Below, one piece after another: positions 42,731-51,445 of a stretch of 64,000 bases of DNA. A model generated the notes under the pieces. The model searched no databases. It saw nothing but the letters and a program-made list of their open reading frames with translations, and was not told the DNA's origin. How positions within the stretch are numbered: position 1 is the first letter of the stretch; each line of letters opens with the position of its first letter. Location of the stretch: NCBI RefSeq assembly GCF_036227605.1, contig NZ_CP109487.1:8233001-8297000 (forward strand), given 5' to 3'. This DNA comes from Streptomyces sp. NBC_01439 (GTDB lineage: Bacteria; Actinomycetota; Actinomycetes; Streptomycetales; Streptomycetaceae). A program made the translations under genes and the position numbers.

Positions 42731-43867
42731 ATGGAAATCCTTCAACAGCGCTCCACCACCGCTCAGGTGTGGGAAGCGGCCGAGGAGTTCATCCGCCTCT
42801 TCCACCGGGAGAACGCGGACACCGGTGATCCGCGCGCCCGGCTCGCCGCCGTGAGGGCCGAGCTCGCCGAGACCGGCAGTTATGTGCACACCCCCCAGGA
42901 GCTGGTCCACGGGGCCCGGGTCGCCTGGCGCAACAGCAACCGCTGTATAGGGCGGCTCTACTGGAACTCGCTGCGGGTCCGCGACCGCCGCGGGCTCACC
43001 GACGCCGACGACATCGCCGCCGAGTGCTTCGACCACCTGCGCGAGGCGACCAACGGGGGCCGGGTCAGGGCCACGATCACGGTCTTCGCCCCGGACGCCC
43101 CGGACCGGCCCGGCCCGCTGATCTGGAGCGAGCAGCTGGTCAGGTACGCAGGTTACGGAGACCATCCGTCCATAACCGTCGGCGACGCCCGCAACGCTCC
43201 GCTGACCGAGGCCCTCCTCCGGCTCGGCTGGTCCGGCGGCCCCGGCACCCCCTTCGACCTCCTGCCGCTGGTGGTGCAGGGCGTCGACGACAAACCCCGC
43301 TGGTTCGACACCCCCGCGGACGCCGTCCTGGAAGTCCCGATCGGCCATCCCGACGGCGACGGCTGGGCGGACTGGGGACTGCGCTGGCACGCCGTACCCG
43401 CCATCTCCAACATGTGCCTGGAGATCGGCGGCATCCACTATCCGGCCGCGCCCTTCAACGGCTGGTACATGGGTACCGAGATCGGCGCGCGCAACCTGGC
43501 CGACACCGACCGGTACAACCTGCTCCCCGCCGTCGCCCGCCGCATGGGGCTGGACACCTCCAGCGACCGGTCCCTCTGGAAGGACCGCGCGCTCGTCGAA
43601 CTGAACCGGGCCGTCCTGCACTCCTTCGACCGCGCCGGGGTCACGATCGCCGACCACCACACCGAGTCCCGGCGCTTCTTGGCGCACATGGAACGGGAGG
43701 AGCGCAAGGGGCGTGAGGTGGGCGCCGACTGGTCTTGGATCGTGCCGCCGATCTCCGGCTCCGCCACCCCGGTCTTCCACCGCACCTACGAGGACCGCAG
43801 CAGCAGTACGGCCTACGTCCACCACCGTGGCGCGCAGGGGCGGGCCCAAGGGCGGGATTTGGTCTAG
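42731..43867 (+). CDS. Bacterial nitric oxide synthase, oxygenase domain
   Basis: A 378-residue protein that matches the oxygenase domain of nitric oxide synthases, with no reductase domain, as in all bacterial NOS outside a few fusions. The haem ligand is Cys72 in 'WRNSNRCIGRLYW'. The substrate-binding Glu lies in 'NMCLEIGGIHYPAAPFNGWYMGTEIG', and the pterin-side 'RAGVTIADHHTESRRF' is present. It makes NO from arginine using cellular reductases. In plant-pathogenic Streptomyces a NOS (TxtD) supplies NO for thaxtomin nitration, but no nitrating P450 or thaxtomin synthetase is nearby. Stress protection or signalling is the more likely role here. The downstream lactonase-fold gene is 54 bases away on the same strand. 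Confidence 0.95.
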   Translation: MEILQQRSTTAQVWEAAEEFIRLFHRENADTGDPRARLAAVRAELAETGSYVHTPQELVHGARVAWRNSNRCIGRLYWNSLRVRDRRGLTDADDIAAECFDHLREATNGGRVRATITVFAPDAPDRPGPLIWSEQLVRYAGYGDHPSITVGDARNAPLTEALLRLGWSGGPGTPFDLLPLVVQGVDDKPRWFDTPADAVLEVPIGHPDGDGWADWGLRWHAVPAISNMCLEIGGIHYPAAPFNGWYMGTEIGARNLADTDRYNLLPAVARRMGLDTSSDRSLWKDRALVELNRAVLHSFDRAGVTIADHHTESRRFLAHMEREERKGREVGADWSWIVPPISGSATPVFHRTYEDRSSSTAYVHHRGAQGRAQGRDLV

Positions 43868-43921
43868 ACCTTCTGTTACCGTCGGCTCCGGACGGATCCG
43901 GCAGGGTGAGAGGGGCTTGAC

Positions 43922-44986
43922 GTGGGCGGCGCGGACAGCAGGGACCGGAACGGTGAATCCCGGGCCTACATCGGCTCGTTCACCTCCGCGGGCGGCCGCG
44001 GTGTCACCACCGCGGCCGTGGACCCGAAGACCGGGGCGCTGACCCCGCTCGCGGTCACCGCCGCCGAGGACCCCTCGTACCTCGCGCTCTCCCGCGCCAC
44101 CGGCGTGCTCTACGCGGTGAACGAGATCGAGCGCGGCGCGGTCGTCGCCTTCCGGCCCACCGCGGCGGGCCTCGCCCCCCTCGGCGAGGCGGTTCGCGTC
44201 GGTGGTTCCGGCCCCACCCACCTCAGCACGGTCGGGGGCAGGCTGCTCACCGCGAACTACGCCTCCGGCAGTGTCAGTAGCCTCCCGCTCGCCGCCGACG
44301 GCCGCCCGGGCGGGCCCGCGCACGTCCTGCCGCACCGGGGTTCCGGCCCCGACACGGGCCGGCAGGAGGGCGCGCACGCCCACCAGGTGCTGCCCGACCC
44401 GACCGGCCGCTGGGTGCTCAGCGTGGACCTCGGCACCGACTCCGTGCGGGTCTGCGCGCTGGACCCGGCCACCGGCGTGCTGCGGGTGCACTCCGAGACG
44501 GCGCTGCGCACCGGGACGGGGCCCCGTCACCTCGCCTTCCATCCGGAGGGCACGTTCGCGTACGTACTGCACGAGCTGAAGCCCCAGGTGACCGCCTGCC
44601 GCTGGAACGGGGCGTCCGGACGACTGGAACCGGTCGGTGAGGTCCCGGTGGCCTCCGAGGGTGCCTCAGGGGCCGTACGGGCCTACCCCTCGGCGATCAT
44701 CGCCTCGCCCGACGGCAGGTTCGTCTGGGCGGCCGTCCGCGGGGTCGACGCGCTCGTCACCCTCTCCCTCGCCGACGGGCCCGGGAAGCCAAGACTCACC
44801 GGCGCCGTGGACTGCGGCGGCGCGTGGCCGCGCGATCTCGCCGCCGACGCCTCGGGGAACCGGCTCTACGCCGCCAACGAGCGCTCGGGGGACGTCACCT
44901 GGTTCGAGGTGGACCCGCTGACCGGGCAGCCGCACCGGGCCGGCGCGCTGGCCGTGCCGGCGGCCACCTGCGTGGTCCTGGGCTAA
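43922..44986 (+). CDS. Lactonase-family seven-bladed beta-propeller protein
   Basis: A 354-residue protein of the bacterial lactonase family (6-phosphogluconolactonase YbhE/Pgl type, PF10282). Propeller-blade patterns recur, for example 'DPSYLALSRATGVLYAVNE', 'GPRHLAFHPEGTFAYVLHE' and 'WPRDLAADASGNRLYAANE'. No signal peptide is seen, so it is probably cytoplasmic. The GTG start follows GAGAGGGG. It may be co-transcribed with the NOS gene. Enzymatic activity is assumed from the family; many members have unknown substrates. Confidence 0.88.
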   Translation: MGGADSRDRNGESRAYIGSFTSAGGRGVTTAAVDPKTGALTPLAVTAAEDPSYLALSRATGVLYAVNEIERGAVVAFRPTAAGLAPLGEAVRVGGSGPTHLSTVGGRLLTANYASGSVSSLPLAADGRPGGPAHVLPHRGSGPDTGRQEGAHAHQVLPDPTGRWVLSVDLGTDSVRVCALDPATGVLRVHSETALRTGTGPRHLAFHPEGTFAYVLHELKPQVTACRWNGASGRLEPVGEVPVASEGASGAVRAYPSAIIASPDGRFVWAAVRGVDALVTLSLADGPGKPRLTGAVDCGGAWPRDLAADASGNRLYAANERSGDVTWFEVDPLTGQPHRAGALAVPAATCVVLG

Positions 44987-45008
44987 CACGGGCCCGCGGG
45001 GCATGGGA

Positions 45009-45054
45009 AAGGGCCCCCGACGGCCACGGGAGACCGTGGCCGTCGGGGGCCCTT
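45009..45054. terminator. Long perfect bidirectional terminator
   Basis: A perfect 21-bp stem (45009-45029 with 45034-45054) and a GAGA loop lie between the stops of two convergent genes, the lactonase-like gene and the chelatase-like gene. The stem starts AAGGG and ends CCCTT, which gives a short U-run side in both directions. Confidence 0.85.
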
Positions 45055-45071
45055 CGCTACGTACGGGCGGG

Positions 45072-45986
45072 TCAGTGTGCGGCGGCGTCCTGGGGGATCC
45101 CGAGAGCCGCGGCGTACTGCGCGACGGCCAGCTTGCCGAGCGCGCCATAGGCGCCGAGCACCTCCGCGGTGGCGCAGTCGGCCTCCTTGCAGGCGGTGTC
45201 GAGGAGCCCGTCGGCGGCCTCCGGGCCGATCAGGTACGGGGCGAGCGCGAGGAGCGTGGAGCCCTCGCGGCGCAGCTGCTCGGCGACCGCGGCCACCGAG
45301 CCCTCCTGGTCCAGCGCGGCGGCCTTGACGGGCACGGCGAGCCGGGCGGCGAGCAGCATGCCCGTGATCCCGGCGGCCTGTACGGCCTCCTCGCCGCCGG
45401 TGGTGGCCAGGACGATGCCGTCGGCGGCGGTGGTCACGGTGAAGAGCCGGGCGCGGTCGGCGCGGGCCAGGCCCGCCTCGGAGAGCCGCACGTGCAGGCC
45501 CTCGGCGAGCAGCGGGTGCGGGCCGAGCACGTCGGCCAGCTCGGCGGCGGCCGAGGAGTCCATCAGTGCCTGGCGGATCCGGCGGAGCAGATCGCTGTCG
45601 GGGCCGGCCAGCAGCGGCACGACCACGGCGTCCGGGCCGGTCGGCGCGGGCACCTCGTGGCCGGCCGTGCGGGCGAACTCCGCGCGCGCGACGCGCTCGG
45701 TCGCGACGGCGGTCAGCACGCCGGACAGGGACGGGAACTCGGTGTCGTCGTCACCTTCGAGGAAGCCGATCCGGGCGTCGAGGCCCGGCAGCTCGGAGCG
45801 GCCGATGCTGATGATCTCTTCCGCGAGCCCTCGCGAGGCGGCCGAGGGGGCACCGGGCACGGCGAGCACCAGCGCGGGCGCGCCCTCGGGCGCCACCGCG
45901 GGCTCGGGCCGGCGGTGCCGTCCGGTCTGGCGGGGTCGCGGCATTCGTACGGGCAGGCCATTTGCGGGCCCAGTGGGGGAGCTCAT
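45072..45986 (-). CDS. Sirohydrochlorin chelatase (CbiX/SirB)-like protein, metal-site residues not seen
   Basis: A 304-residue two-domain protein that resembles the actinobacterial CbiX/SirB group by overall pattern ('VVVPLLAGPDSDLLRRIRQAL', 'GPHPLLAEGLHVRLSEAG', 'ALAPYLIGPEAADGLLD'). True chelatases start with an 'HGSR'-like metal-binding His and have a His after 'VPLFL'. Here the corresponding places read 'AVPGAPS' and 'VPLLAGPDSD', without His. It may be a non-catalytic or differently acting homologue. About 30 Pro/Arg-rich residues precede the fold. It stands alone between two convergent or tail-to-tail neighbours. Confidence 0.6.
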   Translation of the reverse strand: MSSPTGPANGLPVRMPRPRQTGRHRRPEPAVAPEGAPALVLAVPGAPSAASRGLAEEIISIGRSELPGLDARIGFLEGDDDTEFPSLSGVLTAVATERVARAEFARTAGHEVPAPTGPDAVVVPLLAGPDSDLLRRIRQALMDSSAAAELADVLGPHPLLAEGLHVRLSEAGLARADRARLFTVTTAADGIVLATTGGEEAVQAAGITGMLLAARLAVPVKAAALDQEGSVAAVAEQLRREGSTLLALAPYLIGPEAADGLLDTACKEADCATAEVLGAYGALGKLAVAQYAAALGIPQDAAAH

Positions 45987-46082
45987 GGCGCCGCATGCTA
46001 CTGGCTTATCGGAACAAGGTGTTCGGGCAGGGCCTTCTAGCGGGGCATCTGTCCGTATTTATCCGGTGAATATCAGATACGT

Positions 46083-46769
46083 TCAACTGACGGACGGCAA
46101 GCGCCAGTCCACGGGCTGTGATCCCTGACCCACCAGCAGCTCGTTCGTCCGGCTGAACGGCCGGGAGCCGAAGAAGCCGTAGTCGGCCGACTTGGGGGAG
46201 GGGTGCGAGGACTCCACGACGGGCAGTTCGCCGAGCAGCGGCCGCAGGTTGCGGGCCGCCCGTCCCCAGAGGATGGAGACCAGCGGCTTGCCGCGCGCGG
46301 CCAGGGCCCGGATGGCCTGGTCGGTGACGGCTTCCCAGCCCTTGCCCTGGTGCGCGTTGGAGCGCCGGGGCGCCGTCGTGAGCGACCTGTTGAGCAACAG
46401 GACGCCCTGCCGGGTCCACGGCGTGAGGTCGCCGTTGGCCGGGCGGCCGGTGCCGATGTCCCGGTGCATCTCCAGGAAGATGTTGTCGAGGCTCGGCGGT
46501 ACCGGTCGTACGTCGGGGGCGACCGAGAAGGACAGTCCCACCGCGTGTCCCGGCGTGGGGTAGGGATCCTGCCCGACGATCAGTACCTTGACCTCGTCGA
46601 AGGGTTGTTGGAAGGCGCGCAGCACATTGGCCCCGGCCGGTACGTACGTCCTCCCCGCCGCGATCTCGGCGCGCAGGAAGTCGCCCATGGCGGCGATCTG
46701 CCCCGCCACCGGCTCCAGAGCCCGGGCCCAGCCCGGCTCGACGATCTCGTTCAACGGTCTTGCTGCCAC
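46083..46769 (-). CDS. ung: Uracil-DNA glycosylase, family 1
   Basis: A 228-residue uracil-DNA glycosylase, which removes uracil from DNA in base-excision repair. The water-activating Asp68 is in 'GQDPYP' (66-71), the minor-groove loop His188 is in 'SSHPSP', and 'LLLNRSLTT' and 'LWGRAARN' are conserved. Length is normal for the family. It is preceded 11 bases upstream on the same strand by the BNR-repeat gene, so the two may share a transcript. Streptomyces often carry two ung genes; this is one of them. Confidence 0.96.
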   Translation of the reverse strand: MAARPLNEIVEPGWARALEPVAGQIAAMGDFLRAEIAAGRTYVPAGANVLRAFQQPFDEVKVLIVGQDPYPTPGHAVGLSFSVAPDVRPVPPSLDNIFLEMHRDIGTGRPANGDLTPWTRQGVLLLNRSLTTAPRRSNAHQGKGWEAVTDQAIRALAARGKPLVSILWGRAARNLRPLLGELPVVESSHPSPKSADYGFFGSRPFSRTNELLVGQGSQPVDWRLPSVS

Positions 46770-46780
46770 GGTGGATCACT

Positions 46781-47872
46781 CTACTGGCCGAACGCGGCCG
46801 CCCGCACACACAGGACGTCGGGCAGGTGCTCGGCGAGCAGTTGCCAGCTGTCGCCGTCGTCGTGGCTGGCGTACACCTCGCCGTTGCGGTTGCCGAAGTA
46901 GATGCCCGCCGGGTCCGCGTCGTCCGTGCACAGGGCGTCCCGGAGCACCGTGCCGTAGTGGTCCCCGGCCGGGAGCCCCCGCGCCAGCGGCTCCCAGGTG
47001 GCGCCCGCGTCCCGGGTGCGGAAGACCCGGCACCGGTGCTCGGCCGGGACCCGGTCGGAGTCGGCGTTGAGCGGGAAGACGTACGCGGTGTCGGGTCGGT
47101 GCGGATGGGCCGCGACCGCGAAGCCGAAGTCGGAAGGCAGCCCGCCGCCGATGTCGGTCCACCGGCCGCCCGCGTCGTCGCTCCGGTAGACGCCCCAGTG
47201 GTTCTGCAGGTACAGCCGGTCGGTGTCCCCGGCGTCCCGGGCGATCTTGTGCACGCACTGGCCGAATTCGGGGTGCGGGTCCGGCAGGAACACCGCCGAG
47301 ACCCCCTGGTTGGACGGTGTCCAACTGGCGCCGCCGTCACGGGTGCGGAACACCCCGGCGGTGGACACGGCCACCGTCACGGCGTCCGGGTCGCGCGGGT
47401 CGGTGATCACCGTGTGCAGGCCCTCACCGCCGCCGCCCGGTACCCACTTCCCGCGGCTCGGGTGCTCCCACAGTGGGCGGACCAGCTCGAAGGAGTCGCC
47501 CCGGTCGGTCGAGCGGAACAGCGCGGCCGGCTCCGTCCCCGCGTACACCACGCCGGGGGCCTCGGGGCCGGCCGGCTGCAGCTGCCAGACCCGCTCCAGG
47601 GAGGCCCCGGTGTCCCGGGGGAACTTCACGGCGGGTGCGGCGGGTTCCCGCCAGGTCGTCCCGAGGTCGTCGGAACTGAAGACCGACGGCCCCCAGTGCG
47701 AGCTGTCCCCGCCGACCAGGAGCCGGGGCGCCGGACCCCGGCGGTCGACGGCGACCGCGTAGACGGCCTGGGCGTTGAAATGGGGACCGTCGAACTCCCA
47801 GGGCGCCCCGCCCCGGCGACGGCCGATGAAGAGGCCCTTGCGGGTTCCCACGAGCAGCACTGCGTCGGCCAT
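46781..47872 (-). CDS. BNR/sialidase-like repeat beta-propeller protein
   Basis: A 363-residue protein with at least six Asp-box (BNR) repeats, such as 'SSDDLGTTW', 'STDRGDSF', 'TRDGGASW', 'SDDAGGRW', 'TRDAGATW' and 'SHDDGDSW', evenly spaced over the protein. This is the sialidase / VPS10-type beta-propeller fold, found in enzymes and in binding proteins. No signal peptide is present. The ATG at 47872 is chosen because GGAGG lies 8 bases before it and overlaps an earlier GTG. Function unknown; a glycosidase is possible but catalytic residues were not identified. Confidence 0.85.
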   Translation of the reverse strand: MADAVLLVGTRKGLFIGRRRGGAPWEFDGPHFNAQAVYAVAVDRRGPAPRLLVGGDSSHWGPSVFSSDDLGTTWREPAAPAVKFPRDTGASLERVWQLQPAGPEAPGVVYAGTEPAALFRSTDRGDSFELVRPLWEHPSRGKWVPGGGGEGLHTVITDPRDPDAVTVAVSTAGVFRTRDGGASWTPSNQGVSAVFLPDPHPEFGQCVHKIARDAGDTDRLYLQNHWGVYRSDDAGGRWTDIGGGLPSDFGFAVAAHPHRPDTAYVFPLNADSDRVPAEHRCRVFRTRDAGATWEPLARGLPAGDHYGTVLRDALCTDDADPAGIYFGNRNGEVYASHDDGDSWQLLAEHLPDVLCVRAAAFGQ

Positions 47873-48094
47873 GGCCGGCACCTCCGGACCTCGGCGCCCT
47901 TGGCGGGCGCACGTGCAAGGTATGTTTTCAGCCAGTCTGCACCCGTCCGGTGACCGTGACCCGGCGGACGGTGGGGGCTGCTGATGAGCAGATCAATACC
48001 GATCATTTACCGCCCCGAAATGGTTGTTGCTTGCATGTGGGTGTCCGCAATGGATTGACTTCAGGTCACTGCCGCCGCACGCGAGAGGACATAT

Positions 48095-49417
48095 GTGGCC
48101 ACCGAGCACCTGTCCCCCCTCGACCTCGCCTTCTGGCGGATCGAATCCGTCGACCACCCCATGCACCTGGGCGCCCTCGCCGTCTTCCGCGCCACCGGGC
48201 CCGGCTCCGCGGAGCGGGCCGCGCACCTGCTCACCGCCCGCTGCGCGGCCGTGCCGCGCCTGCGCCGCCGGATCCGCGACGTGCTGCTGCCGGTCGGCGC
48301 GGCCGCCTGGTCACCGGACCCCGGCTTCGACCCGGCCCGGCACGTGTTCCTCGTCCGTACCGACGGAGCCGCCCCGCACGCCGCCGCCGGACCGCTGATG
48401 GCCCGGCCGCTGGACCGGGCGCTGCCCCCGTGGGAGGCGCACGTGCTGGCCGGGCCCGATCCGGACTCCTTCGCGGTGCTCTTCAAGTTCCATCACGCCC
48501 TCGCCGACGGCATGGGCGCACTGGCCCTCGCGGCCACCCTGTTCGACGAGGCGACGGCCCCGCGGCCACCCGCGCGCCCGGTCCCCGAGCAGCGGGGCGG
48601 CTCCGTGCTGCGCCGACTCCCCGGAGCCCTGGCGGCCCGGGTCCAGGACGTCGGCCAGGCCCTGGAGATCGGCGCGGCCGTGGCCCGCGCCGGGCTGCCG
48701 CTCGGGGTGCCGGCGGCCCTCACCACGGACTCCACCGGCTCGGGCGCCCGAGCGGTCGCCGGCCTCGCGCTCGACCTGGACGAGGTCAACCTCGTCCGCA
48801 AGGGCGCCGGCGGCACCGTCAACGACGTGCTGATCGCGCTGGTCGCGGGCGCACTGCGGCGCTGGCTGGCGGAGCGGGGCGATCCCGAGCCCTGGGGTGC
48901 GGGACCGCGCGCGCTGATCCCGGTGTCCCGCCGCCGCGGGCCCGGCGGTTCGGGGGGTGCCGGGAACCGGCTCTCCGGTTATCTGCTCCGGCTGCCGCTC
49001 GCCGAATCCGATCCGCTGCGCCGCCTGGACAGCGTGCGCGCAGCCATGGACCGCAACAAGGACGCCGGACCCGCCCGCGGCGCCGGGGCCGTCGCCCTGC
49101 TCGCCGACCACGTCCACCCGCTCGGCCACCGGCTCGGCGGTCCGCTCGTGGCCCAGGCCGCCCGGCTGCTCTTCGACATCCTGGTCACCAGCGTGCCGCT
49201 GCCGAGCTTCACCTTCACCCTCGGCGGCAGCCCGGTCCGCGAGGTGTACCCGCTCGCCCCGCTGGCCCGGGGGCAGTCGCTGGCCGTCGCGGTCTCCACG
49301 TACAAGGGGACGGTCCACTACGGACTGGTCGCCGACGCGGCGGCCGTCCCGGATCTGGCGGCCCTGACCGGGGCGCTGCGCGCAGAACTCGACGAGCTTG
49401 TACGAGAGGTCTCGTAG
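48095..49417 (+). CDS. Wax ester synthase/diacylglycerol acyltransferase (WS/DGAT) family protein
   Basis: A 440-residue acyltransferase with the HHxxxDG active site as His133, His134 and Asp138 in 'KFHHALADG'. The N-terminal 'LSPLDLAFWRIES' and the later 'GTVNDVLIALVAGALRRWL' are family features. These enzymes join acyl-CoA to diacylglycerol or fatty alcohols, making storage triacylglycerol or wax in actinomycetes. The GTG start follows GAGAGGAC. The stop codon lies inside a 13-base palindrome that may be an operator of the next gene, so the two genes are closely spaced but probably separately controlled. Confidence 0.9.
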   Translation: MATEHLSPLDLAFWRIESVDHPMHLGALAVFRATGPGSAERAAHLLTARCAAVPRLRRRIRDVLLPVGAAAWSPDPGFDPARHVFLVRTDGAAPHAAAGPLMARPLDRALPPWEAHVLAGPDPDSFAVLFKFHHALADGMGALALAATLFDEATAPRPPARPVPEQRGGSVLRRLPGALAARVQDVGQALEIGAAVARAGLPLGVPAALTTDSTGSGARAVAGLALDLDEVNLVRKGAGGTVNDVLIALVAGALRRWLAERGDPEPWGAGPRALIPVSRRRGPGGSGGAGNRLSGYLLRLPLAESDPLRRLDSVRAAMDRNKDAGPARGAGAVALLADHVHPLGHRLGGPLVAQAARLLFDILVTSVPLPSFTFTLGGSPVREVYPLAPLARGQSLAVAVSTYKGTVHYGLVADAAAVPDLAALTGALRAELDELVREVS

Positions 49418-49423
49418 TACGAG
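49411..49423. promoter_or_regulatory. 13-bp palindrome upstream of the old yellow enzyme gene, probable ArsR-type operator
   Basis: CTCGTA-G-TACGAG is a perfect palindrome overlapping the end of the WS/DGAT gene. A degenerate copy, TTCGTAGTACGGT, follows at 49429-49441, and CCTCGTACT lies at 49444-49452. A related CTCGTACGA occurs before the arsR gene, so one regulator may bind both promoters. Confidence 0.55.
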
Positions 49424-49493
49424 GGAATTCGTAGTACGGTGTTCCTCGTACTTAGTCGATCCCCGGCATGCCCGGTCGTATCTGGAGAGCCTG

Positions 49494-50594
49494 ATGAGTG
49501 CTGCACCCGCCGCCTTCGCCGCCCTGTTCGCGCCCTACACGCTCCGCTCCGTCACCATCCCGAACCGGGTGTGGATGGCCCCGATGTGCCAGTACAGCGC
49601 CGAGGCGTTCGGCCCGAACGCGGGCGTGGCCGGAGACTGGCACTTCGCGCACTACGCCGCACGCGCCACCGGCGGTACCGGGCTGATCATCCAGGAGGCC
49701 ACCGCCGTCTCCCCGGAAGGCCGGATCTCCCCCTACGACCTCGGCATCTGGAACGACACCCAGGTCGAGGCGCTCCGCCGGATCACCTCCTTCCTCAAGG
49801 CCCAGGGCGCCGTCCCCGGCATCCAGATCGCCCACGCCGGCCGCAAGGCCTCCACCGACCGGACCTGGAAGGGCGGGCTGCCGGTCGGGCCCGAGGCGCA
49901 CGGCTGGCAGCCGCTCGCCCCGAGCCCCCTGCCGTTCTCCGCGGACCACCCGGTACCGCACGAGCTGACGGCCGAGGAGATCCGGGAGATCACCGGCCAG
50001 TTCGCGGCCGCCGCCGAGCGCTCGCTGGCCGCCGGCTACGAGGTCGTCGAGATCCACGGCGCCCACGGCTACCTCATCGGCGAGTTCCTCTCCCCGCACA
50101 GCAACCGGCGCACCGACGAGTACGGCGGCTCCTTCGCGAACCGCACCCGCTTCGCCCTCGAAGTCGTGGACGCCGTACGGGCGGTGTGGCCCGAGGAGCT
50201 CCCGCTGTTCTTCCGGATCTCCGCCACCGACTGGCTGGAGGACGACGGCTGGACCGCCGACGAGACGGTCCGGCTGGCGGATCTGCTGCGGGAGCACGGA
50301 GTGGACCTGCTCGACGTCTCCACCGGCGGCCTCGCGCCGCACGCGCAGATCCCCGTCGGCCCCGGCTACCAGGTGCCCTTCGCGGCCCGGGTCAAGGCCG
50401 GGACCGCGCTCCCCGTGGCCGCCGTGGGCCTCATCACGGAACCGGAGCATGCCGAGAAGATCCTCGCGAACGGGGAGGCCGACGCCGTCCTGCTGGGCCG
50501 GGAGCTGCTCCGCGACCCCTACTGGGCCCGGCGCGCGGCCAAGGAGCTGGGCGGGGAGATCCGCACGCCCGACCAGTACCACCGCTCCTGGTGA
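49494..50594 (+). CDS. Old yellow enzyme family NADH:flavin oxidoreductase (YqjM type)
   Basis: A 366-residue FMN-dependent TIM-barrel ene-reductase. Cys32 in 'MAPMCQYS' marks the YqjM/thermophilic-like subgroup. 'QIAHAGRKAS', 'EIHGAHGYLIGEFLSPHSNRRTDEYGGS' and 'DAVLLGRELLRDP' complete the family pattern. It reduces activated carbon-carbon double bonds or quinone-like electrophiles at the expense of NAD(P)H. The ATG at 49494 follows GGAGAG; the upstream in-frame stretch contains the operator-like repeats and is not coding. An ArsR regulator gene follows on the same strand, 145 bases later. Induction by electrophilic stress is inferred. Confidence 0.93.
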   Translation: MSAAPAAFAALFAPYTLRSVTIPNRVWMAPMCQYSAEAFGPNAGVAGDWHFAHYAARATGGTGLIIQEATAVSPEGRISPYDLGIWNDTQVEALRRITSFLKAQGAVPGIQIAHAGRKASTDRTWKGGLPVGPEAHGWQPLAPSPLPFSADHPVPHELTAEEIREITGQFAAAAERSLAAGYEVVEIHGAHGYLIGEFLSPHSNRRTDEYGGSFANRTRFALEVVDAVRAVWPEELPLFFRISATDWLEDDGWTADETVRLADLLREHGVDLLDVSTGGLAPHAQIPVGPGYQVPFAARVKAGTALPVAAVGLITEPEHAEKILANGEADAVLLGRELLRDPYWARRAAKELGGEIRTPDQYHRSW

Positions 50595-50678
50595 CGCGGG
50601 TACGGCTCCGGCTCCCGCACCTTCGGCCCCGGAGCCGTACCACCGGTTTCCACGCCACACCCGACTTCTTCGACAGCT

Positions 50679-50687
50679 CTCGTACGA
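50679..50687. promoter_or_regulatory. Operator-like CTCGTACGA upstream of arsR-type gene
   Basis: CTCGTACGA contains the palindrome TCGTACGA at 50680-50687, 53 bases before the regulator ATG. It shares its half-site with the 13-bp palindrome before the old yellow enzyme gene, which suggests autoregulation. Confidence 0.45.
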
Positions 50688-50739
50688 TGGGGGCCCGCAC
50701 CCTCCGGAGCGGACCCGATCGAGCGAGTGGAGCAGGGAC

Positions 50740-51087
50740 ATGACGGAACGGGACACCTCCCGCACCCTCGCCCACCCCGAGGCGGACGAGATCCGCCTGG
50801 AAGGCGTGCTGCACGCGCTCTCCGACCCGGTCCGGCTGTCCATCGTCCTGGACCTGGCCGCCTCGACCGAGGACCTGGCCTGCTCGTACTTCGACCTGCC
50901 GGTCACCAAGTCCACGACCACCCACCACTTCCGCGTCCTGCGCGAGAGCGGCGTCGTACGGCAGGCCTATCGCGGCACCACCAAGCTCAACGCCCTGCGC
51001 CGGGAGGAACTGGAGGCGCTCTTCCCGGGCCTCCTCGACAGCGTCCTCGCGGCGGCCGCGGCCGAGTCCGCCCGGCTCACCGCCTAG
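50740..51087 (+). CDS. ArsR-family winged-helix regulator
   Basis: A 115-residue regulator with the ArsR fold: 'LHALSDPVRLSIVLDLA' as the first helices, recognition helix around 'TKSTTTHHFRVLRESGVV', and a wing ending 'GTTKLNALRREELEALFPG'. No Cys-rich metal motif of the classical ELCVC type is present; the only Cys is in 'LACSYFDL'. It may therefore sense something other than arsenic or heavy metals. The ATG follows a GGAGCAGGG ribosome site. Placed after the old yellow enzyme gene with matching operator-like sites, it probably represses that gene and itself. Confidence 0.9.
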   Translation: MTERDTSRTLAHPEADEIRLEGVLHALSDPVRLSIVLDLAASTEDLACSYFDLPVTKSTTTHHFRVLRESGVVRQAYRGTTKLNALRREELEALFPGLLDSVLAAAAAESARLTA

Positions 51088-51095
51088 CGGTCGTC

Positions 51096-51419
51096 GTGCC
51101 CCGTCTGCGGTTCTTCTTCGAAGCTGGCGTCCCGCACACCCCGTTGTGGCCCGCCGCCCCGGACATGGACGGCCCGTACGGCTCCCCCTGCGAGTTGGAC
51201 CGGCTGCCGATCAGTGCGCGGACCCGGACCGAACTGGTGCGACTGTGCCGGTGGTACCAGTCGTCGATCGACTGGGACTACCCGCCGGCCCCGTCGCCGT
51301 GGCCGCAGGAGGAGTGGCAGCTGTTCCGCCGACGGGCGGACACCGCCTTCGCCGCCCTGTGCCAAGAACTCGGCGACGACTGGCAGGTCGAAATGACCCA
51401 CACCGTCTGGACCGGCTGA
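51096..51419 (+). CDS. Conserved-looking hypothetical protein, 107 residues
   Basis: A short frame with good high-GC codon bias that starts at a GTG eight bases after the arsR stop. The sequence is Trp- and Pro-rich ('LCRWYQSSIDWDYPPAPSPWPQEEWQLFRRRAD') and ends with 'MTHTVWTG'. There is no signal peptide or membrane segment. I do not recognise a family. It may be translated with the arsR gene. Confidence 0.65.
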   Translation: MPRLRFFFEAGVPHTPLWPAAPDMDGPYGSPCELDRLPISARTRTELVRLCRWYQSSIDWDYPPAPSPWPQEEWQLFRRRADTAFAALCQELGDDWQVEMTHTVWTG

Positions 51420-51445
51420 GACGCCCGGGGCGACCTCACCGGCGG

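Noticed and set aside
42731..43867. Thaxtomin-type nitration locus
   Set aside because: Only the NOS is present; no thaxtomin-like synthetase or TxtE-like P450 is nearby.
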